NCBI GenBank assembly: GCA_003567575.1
Contig: PWZG01000561.1
Coordinates: 1 to 6,906 of the forward strand
Direction of reading: 5' to 3'
Source: PVC group bacterium
GTDB taxonomy: Bacteria; Verrucomicrobiota; Kiritimatiellia; CAIKKV01; PXCX01
DNA: 6,906 bases
The notes under the pieces are model-generated. The model ran no database searches, was not told where the DNA came from, and worked only from the letters and a program-made list of their open reading frames with translations. This document shows positions 4,675 to 6,906 of the stretch, in pieces. Position numbers and translations under genes: made by a program. Every line of letters starts with the position of its first letter. The first letter of the stretch is position 1.

Positions 4675-6312
4675 ATGGCCCAACCCAGAACCGTCGTAAT
4701 GGTTCCCGTCGATGCCGATACGGTGACGATCGGCGCGCGCGATGTGAAGAACCGTTTTGCCGAAGCGATCGGCCGCCGCGGATTGGCCGCGGAAATCAGT
4801 GTGTTCGAGGTCGGCTCGTTCGGACCCTCCGACGCGGGGGTCATTGCCGCCGTTCAACCGGATGGCCTCGTCTATGGCGGGCTGACGCCGGAACGTGTCG
4901 ATCGGATTGTCGAGGAACATTTCGTCAAGGGACGTCCCTGTCGCGAATGGTTGCTGCCCGGCGAATATCCGTTGCCCGATCCGCGCGCGGCGGACGCGCG
5001 CCGCACCCAGTATGCCGGCCGGATCGTTCTCGACAATTGCGGACGGATCAATCCCGAGCGCATCGACGAATATATTGCCAATGACGGATATTTCGCCCTG
5101 GGCAAGGCGTTATCCGAAATGACGCCGGCCGCGGTGGTCGGGGAAGTCAAGCAATCCGGTCTGCGAGGGCGCGGCGGGGCCGGATTCCCGACCGGCCTCA
5201 AATGGGGATTTTGCGCCGCCGAAAGCGGTCCGGAAAAATATGTTATCTGCAACGCGGACGAAGGCGAACCCGGCACCTTCAAGGATCGTCTGATCATGGA
5301 GGGCGATCCGCATAAAGTGATCGAAGGGATGGCCTTGTGCGGTTATGCGATCGGCGCCCACCAGGGTTACATTTATATCCGGGGCGAGTATAAACTGTCG
5401 ATCGAACGGTTGCATCAGGCGATGGCGGCCGCGCGCGATTACGGTCTGCTGGGTGACAATATTCTCGATTCCGGATTTCGTTTCGATATCGAAATCAAGA
5501 TCGGGGCGGGCGCCTATGTCTGTGGCGAGGAAACCGCCTTGATCGAGTCCATGGAAGGAAAACGCGGGTTGCCGCGCCTGAAACCGCCGTTCCCGGCCCA
5601 GGCCGGGTTCCGGCAAAAGCCCACCAATGTCAACAATGTGGAAACGCTGGCCAATATCCCCGCGATTATCTATCGCGGCGCCGATTGGTTCCGGCGGGCC
5701 GGCACCGAAAACATGCCGGGAACCAAGGTTTACACCATTCTGGGACATGTCCTGCGGCCCGGCCTGATCGAGGTTTCCGGGGGTGTGACCTTGCGCGATA
5801 TCATCGGCGATTACGCCGGCGGCATGAAAACCGGAACCTTCAAAATGGCCCAGCTCGGCGGGACCGCCGGCGATCTGATCGGGGGCGAGATGCTCGATGT
5901 TCCCTTGAATTACGATGCGCTCGAAAAAGTCGGTCATACCCTGGGATCGGGCGCGATCCTGATCATGAACGAATCGGTCGGAGTCTGCGACTTTTTACAT
6001 GCCTGCATGCGTTTTTTCGCCCATGAATCATGCGGCAACTGTAATCCCTGCCGCAACGGTTTGCGTTGGTTGACCGCCATTACCGATCGCCTGAAACGCG
6101 GGACGGGATATCCCGGGGATATCGAAATCATGGAAGAAATCGCAACGGTTCTTAAAACCGCGGCGTTTTGTCCGCTCGGTCAATCGCCCGCCGGTCCGAT
6201 CGTATCGGCGCTACGCTATTTCCGGGCCGAAATTGAAAAAGGGATCGACCGCAAGAGCGCCCGTCCCAAACCCGATCATACGGCTCGCGCCCTGGCAACC
6301 TTTGCCGGTTAA
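4675..6312 (+). CDS. nuoF: NuoF-type FMN/[4Fe-4S] NADH-oxidising subunit with degenerate N-terminal ferredoxin domain (copy 2)
   Basis: The product is 545 residues, a stand-alone NuoF (51 kDa) homologue that would oxidise or reduce NAD(H) at FMN and pass electrons to a [4Fe-4S] cluster. Seen in order: NCGRINPERI around C122, FMN loop GRGGAGFP (165-172), CNADEGEPGTFKDR (192-205), CGEET (283-287), and [4Fe-4S] ligands C453, C456, C459 (ESCGNCNPCR) with C499 (FCPLGQ). EPGTFKDR is the wording of respiratory-type NuoF, unlike the DPGAFMDR of the fusion. Residues 1-95 keep the ferredoxin-like pattern (VEEHFVKGRPCREWL at 79-93), but the cluster positions of the fusion's domain align with P11, T16, S48 and S52, so this domain should bind no [2Fe-2S] cluster. 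There is no C-terminal extension. It lies 24 bases ahead of the HydA-like gene and is probably its direct electron partner. The enzyme core looks intact. Confidence 0.93.
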   Translation: MAQPRTVVMVPVDADTVTIGARDVKNRFAEAIGRRGLAAEISVFEVGSFGPSDAGVIAAVQPDGLVYGGLTPERVDRIVEEHFVKGRPCREWLLPGEYPLPDPRAADARRTQYAGRIVLDNCGRINPERIDEYIANDGYFALGKALSEMTPAAVVGEVKQSGLRGRGGAGFPTGLKWGFCAAESGPEKYVICNADEGEPGTFKDRLIMEGDPHKVIEGMALCGYAIGAHQGYIYIRGEYKLSIERLHQAMAAARDYGLLGDNILDSGFRFDIEIKIGAGAYVCGEETALIESMEGKRGLPRLKPPFPAQAGFRQKPTNVNNVETLANIPAIIYRGADWFRRAGTENMPGTKVYTILGHVLRPGLIEVSGGVTLRDIIGDYAGGMKTGTFKMAQLGGTAGDLIGGEMLDVPLNYDALEKVGHTLGSGAILIMNESVGVCDFLHACMRFFAHESCGNCNPCRNGLRWLTAITDRLKRGTGYPGDIEIMEEIATVLKTAAFCPLGQSPAGPIVSALRYFRAEIEKGIDRKSARPKPDHTARALATFAG

Positions 6313-6321
6313 ACCATTAAC

Positions 6322-6326
6322 AGGAG
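6322..6326 (+). promoter_or_regulatory. RBS of the HydA-like gene
   Basis: AGGAG lies ten bases before the ATG at 6337, in the 24-base gap after the second NuoF. It supports that start, which also gives the normal beginning of a [2Fe-2S] plant-type ferredoxin domain. Confidence 0.65.
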
Positions 6327-6336
6327 AGACTTCCTC

Positions 6337-6906
6337 ATGACGATAGAACTGACCATTGATCGCCAATCCGTATCCGTTCCCGACGACGCGACCCTGCTCG
6401 ACGCCGCCAAAGCCGCCGGGATCATCATTCCGACTTTATGCCACATTCCCGATGTCGCCAGTCCGGGATCCTGCCGGGTGTGCCTGGTGGACGTCGAAGG
6501 CGCGCGGACCCTGCAACCGGCGTGCGTGACCAAGGCGGCTCCCGGTATGGTCGTGCGCACGAACAGCAAGAAAGCCCGTGAGGCGCGACGGCTCTCCGTT
6601 GAATTGCTGTTGGCCAATCATCCCTGGGATTGTAATGCTTGTGTTCGTAACGGCCAATGCGAGTTGCAGGATCTGGCCCGAACCATGGGGATCGATGATG
6701 TGCGTTTCCCGTACGCGTCGGAAGCGGTCCCGCTCGATACCAGTACCCCGGCGCTGGTCCGCGATATGAACAAGTGTATTCTCTGCCGCCGTTGCGTCGG
6801 TATCTGCCAGGATGTCCAGGGGGTCAGTACCCTGGCGCCGCGGGCGCGCGGTTTCGAGACGACCATCGGCGTCGGGGTGGGCGATAATCTGTGCGAGGCC
6901 GTCTGC
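6337..6906 (+). CDS. hydA: HydA/HndD/NuoG-type iron-sulfur subunit, 5' part only; probable [FeFe]-hydrogenase
   Basis: The frame is open to the window edge, giving 190 residues of a longer protein. It shows the standard N-terminal electron wire. A plant-type [2Fe-2S] ferredoxin domain has C35-x10-C46-x2-C49-x13-C63. A His-ligated [4Fe-4S] domain follows, with H95-x3-C99-x2-C102-x5-C108 (HPWDCNACVRNGQC). Then comes the first half of a two-cluster ferredoxin domain, C147-x2-C150-x2-C153-x3-C157 (CILCRRCVGIC), with C190 likely opening its second half. This array is shared by NuoG, NAD-linked formate dehydrogenase alpha subunits and [FeFe]-hydrogenases. VRDMNKCILCRRC followed by RGFETTIGVG is, from my knowledge of the families, most like HydA/HndD; formate dehydrogenases more often have CILCGRC. 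The H-cluster domain would lie beyond the window, so the catalytic identity is inferred. Its place after HndB, NuoE and NuoF genes fits the HndABCD order. Confidence 0.8.
   Translation, partial: MTIELTIDRQSVSVPDDATLLDAAKAAGIIIPTLCHIPDVASPGSCRVCLVDVEGARTLQPACVTKAAPGMVVRTNSKKAREARRLSVELLLANHPWDCNACVRNGQCELQDLARTMGIDDVRFPYASEAVPLDTSTPALVRDMNKCILCRRCVGICQDVQGVSTLAPRARGFETTIGVGVGDNLCEAVC

Noticed and set aside
4613..4699. A 28-codon frame overlapping the start of the second NuoF
   Set aside because: It has no ribosome binding site and a low-complexity charged product. It is out of frame with the real gene and is probably chance.
5110..5937. A 275-codon open frame on the minus strand inside the second nuoF
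   Set aside because: It is a shadow of the same kind; the plus-strand frame carries all the conserved residues.
551..6906. A respiratory complex I (nuo) operon
   Set aside because: No membrane subunits or NuoB, C, D or I genes are present. The HndB-like gene, the HydB-type NuoF and the CILCRRC motif of the last gene point to a soluble hydrogenase-type complex, although the window ends too early to exclude a NuoG or formate dehydrogenase identity for the last gene alone.
1..6906. tRNA, rRNA, CRISPR arrays, transposase genes or attachment sites
   Set aside because: I saw no cloverleaf, regularly spaced long repeats, transposase motifs or terminal inverted repeats. The window is almost wholly occupied by the six operon genes.

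Overview
This window is the 5' part of one plus-strand operon in an anaerobic, hydrogen-metabolising bacterium. It encodes a flavin- and iron-sulfur-based NAD(P)(H)-linked enzyme of the HydABC / HndABCD type. Base composition is moderately GC-rich by eye, and most genes have a good purine-rich ribosome binding site. I cannot place the organism taxonomically from these genes alone; every family here is common in fermentative, acetogenic and sulfate-reducing anaerobes.

Layout. Bases 1-177 are non-coding: four tandem CTGAACN heptamers at the left edge, then an AT-rich pocket with three CAAATA copies and weak promoter-like sequence, then a short GC-rich hairpin just before the first ribosome binding site. 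Six tightly spaced genes follow: (1) an HndB-like thioredoxin-fold [2Fe-2S] protein; (2) a NuoE/HndA subunit; (3) a 1014-residue fusion of a HydB/HndC-type NuoF flavoprotein with a complete GltD/NfnB-type FAD-NADP(H) module; (4) a second, divergent NuoE; (5) a second NuoF, closer to the respiratory type, whose N-terminal ferredoxin-like domain has lost its cluster cysteines; (6) the start of a HydA/HndD/NuoG-like iron-sulfur protein, cut by the right edge after 190 codons and most likely an [FeFe]-hydrogenase catalytic subunit. Gaps between genes are 7, 11, 13, 74 and 24 bases, and no terminator-like structure is visible between them.

How the genes may work together. NuoE/NuoF pairs form the NADH-oxidising FMN module of such enzymes, and the HydA/NuoG N-terminal domains form the iron-sulfur wire to the catalytic site. 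Unusually, there are two non-identical NuoE-NuoF pairs, and one carries a fused second pyridine nucleotide site whose YRR motif suggests NADP(H). My inference is a complex, or two alternative complexes sharing one HydA, that links H2 (and perhaps ferredoxin) with both NADH and NADPH. That would combine the jobs of a bifurcating hydrogenase and an Nfn-type transhydrogenase. The domain architecture is read directly from the sequence; stoichiometry, bifurcation and direction are not.
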